Of a DNA stretch of 5,986 nucleotides, positions 5,961 to 5,986 are shown one piece after another. The translations under genes were made by a program, and so were the position numbers. Each line of letters starts with the position of its first letter. Position 1 is the first letter of the stretch. A model generated the notes under the pieces. That model was not told the origin of the DNA. It did not search any database and was given only the letters and a program-made list of their open reading frames with translations. The stretch spans positions 1 to 5,986 of the forward strand of contig JAKADE010000187.1 in NCBI GenBank assembly GCA_021820785.1, read 5' to 3'. The stretch is from Pseudomonadota bacterium (GTDB lineage Bacteria; Pseudomonadota; Gammaproteobacteria; Steroidobacterales; Steroidobacteraceae).

Positions 5961-5986
5961 ATGTACAAGAAAATTCTGGTTCCGAT
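5961..5986 (+). CDS. Universal stress protein (UspA family), N-terminal fragment
   Basis: Only eight complete codons are inside the window, reading MYKKILVP, followed by two bases (AT) of the ninth. This is the typical first beta-strand of UspA-family proteins, which bind nucleotides or respond to starvation, oxygen limitation and other stress in the cytoplasm. A GGAGAG ribosome-binding site (5948-5953) lies 7 nt upstream of the ATG, which supports a real start. The gene is divergent from glgP across a 210-bp control region. With the UspE-like gene on the other side of glgP, it makes the second Usp gene of the locus. The fragment is too short to say whether it has one or two Usp domains. Confidence 0.78.

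Noticed and set aside
1..5986. CRISPR array, transposon, phage or toxin-antitoxin content
   Set aside because: I saw no spaced direct repeats, transposase motifs, terminal repeats with target duplications or small paired toxin-like genes on either strand.

Overview
The window is a GC-rich stretch of bacterial chromosome with four complete or nearly complete genes and the first eight codons of a fifth. The high GC content, strong third-position GC bias and protein types (an RhlE-like DEAD-box helicase, a Uup-type ABC-F protein, a UspE-like tandem universal stress protein and a compact alpha-glucan phosphorylase) suggest a high-GC proteobacterium, probably gammaproteobacterial. No rRNA, tRNA or other lineage marker is present to fix this. 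I see no insertion sequence, phage gene, CRISPR array or tRNA.

Left part (1-2897): the N-terminal 270 codons of rhlE run leftward off the window edge. A 241-bp gap separates it from the divergent gene uup. The gap holds an 8-bp inverted repeat whose two arms each contain a TATAGT -10-like hexamer, one per strand, and a compact GC hairpin in the presumed rhlE leader. This half concerns RNA and ribosome handling: RhlE remodels RNA, and Uup is a ribosome- or DNA-associated ATPase.

Right part (2899-5986): reading leftward, glgP (compact GT35 alpha-glucan phosphorylase) is followed after 140 bp by a tandem-domain UspE-like protein, whose stop codon lies 1 bp from that of uup. On the other side of a 210-bp divergent promoter region, a rightward gene begins MYKKILVP, the classic start of a UspA-family protein, and is cut by the window end. 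A 9-bp inverted repeat (CAATACGTA / TACGTATTG) sits in this region. The TTG of each outward-reading arm coincides with the start of a candidate -35 hexamer, one facing glgP and one facing the partial usp gene.

Reading: two stress proteins flank a glucan-mobilising enzyme, consistent with a stress, stationary-phase or low-oxygen survival locus in which stored glucan is released as glucose-1-phosphate. The proteins belong to known families, so I do not claim a new enzymatic system. The most notable signal is the symmetric control region at 5788-5892.
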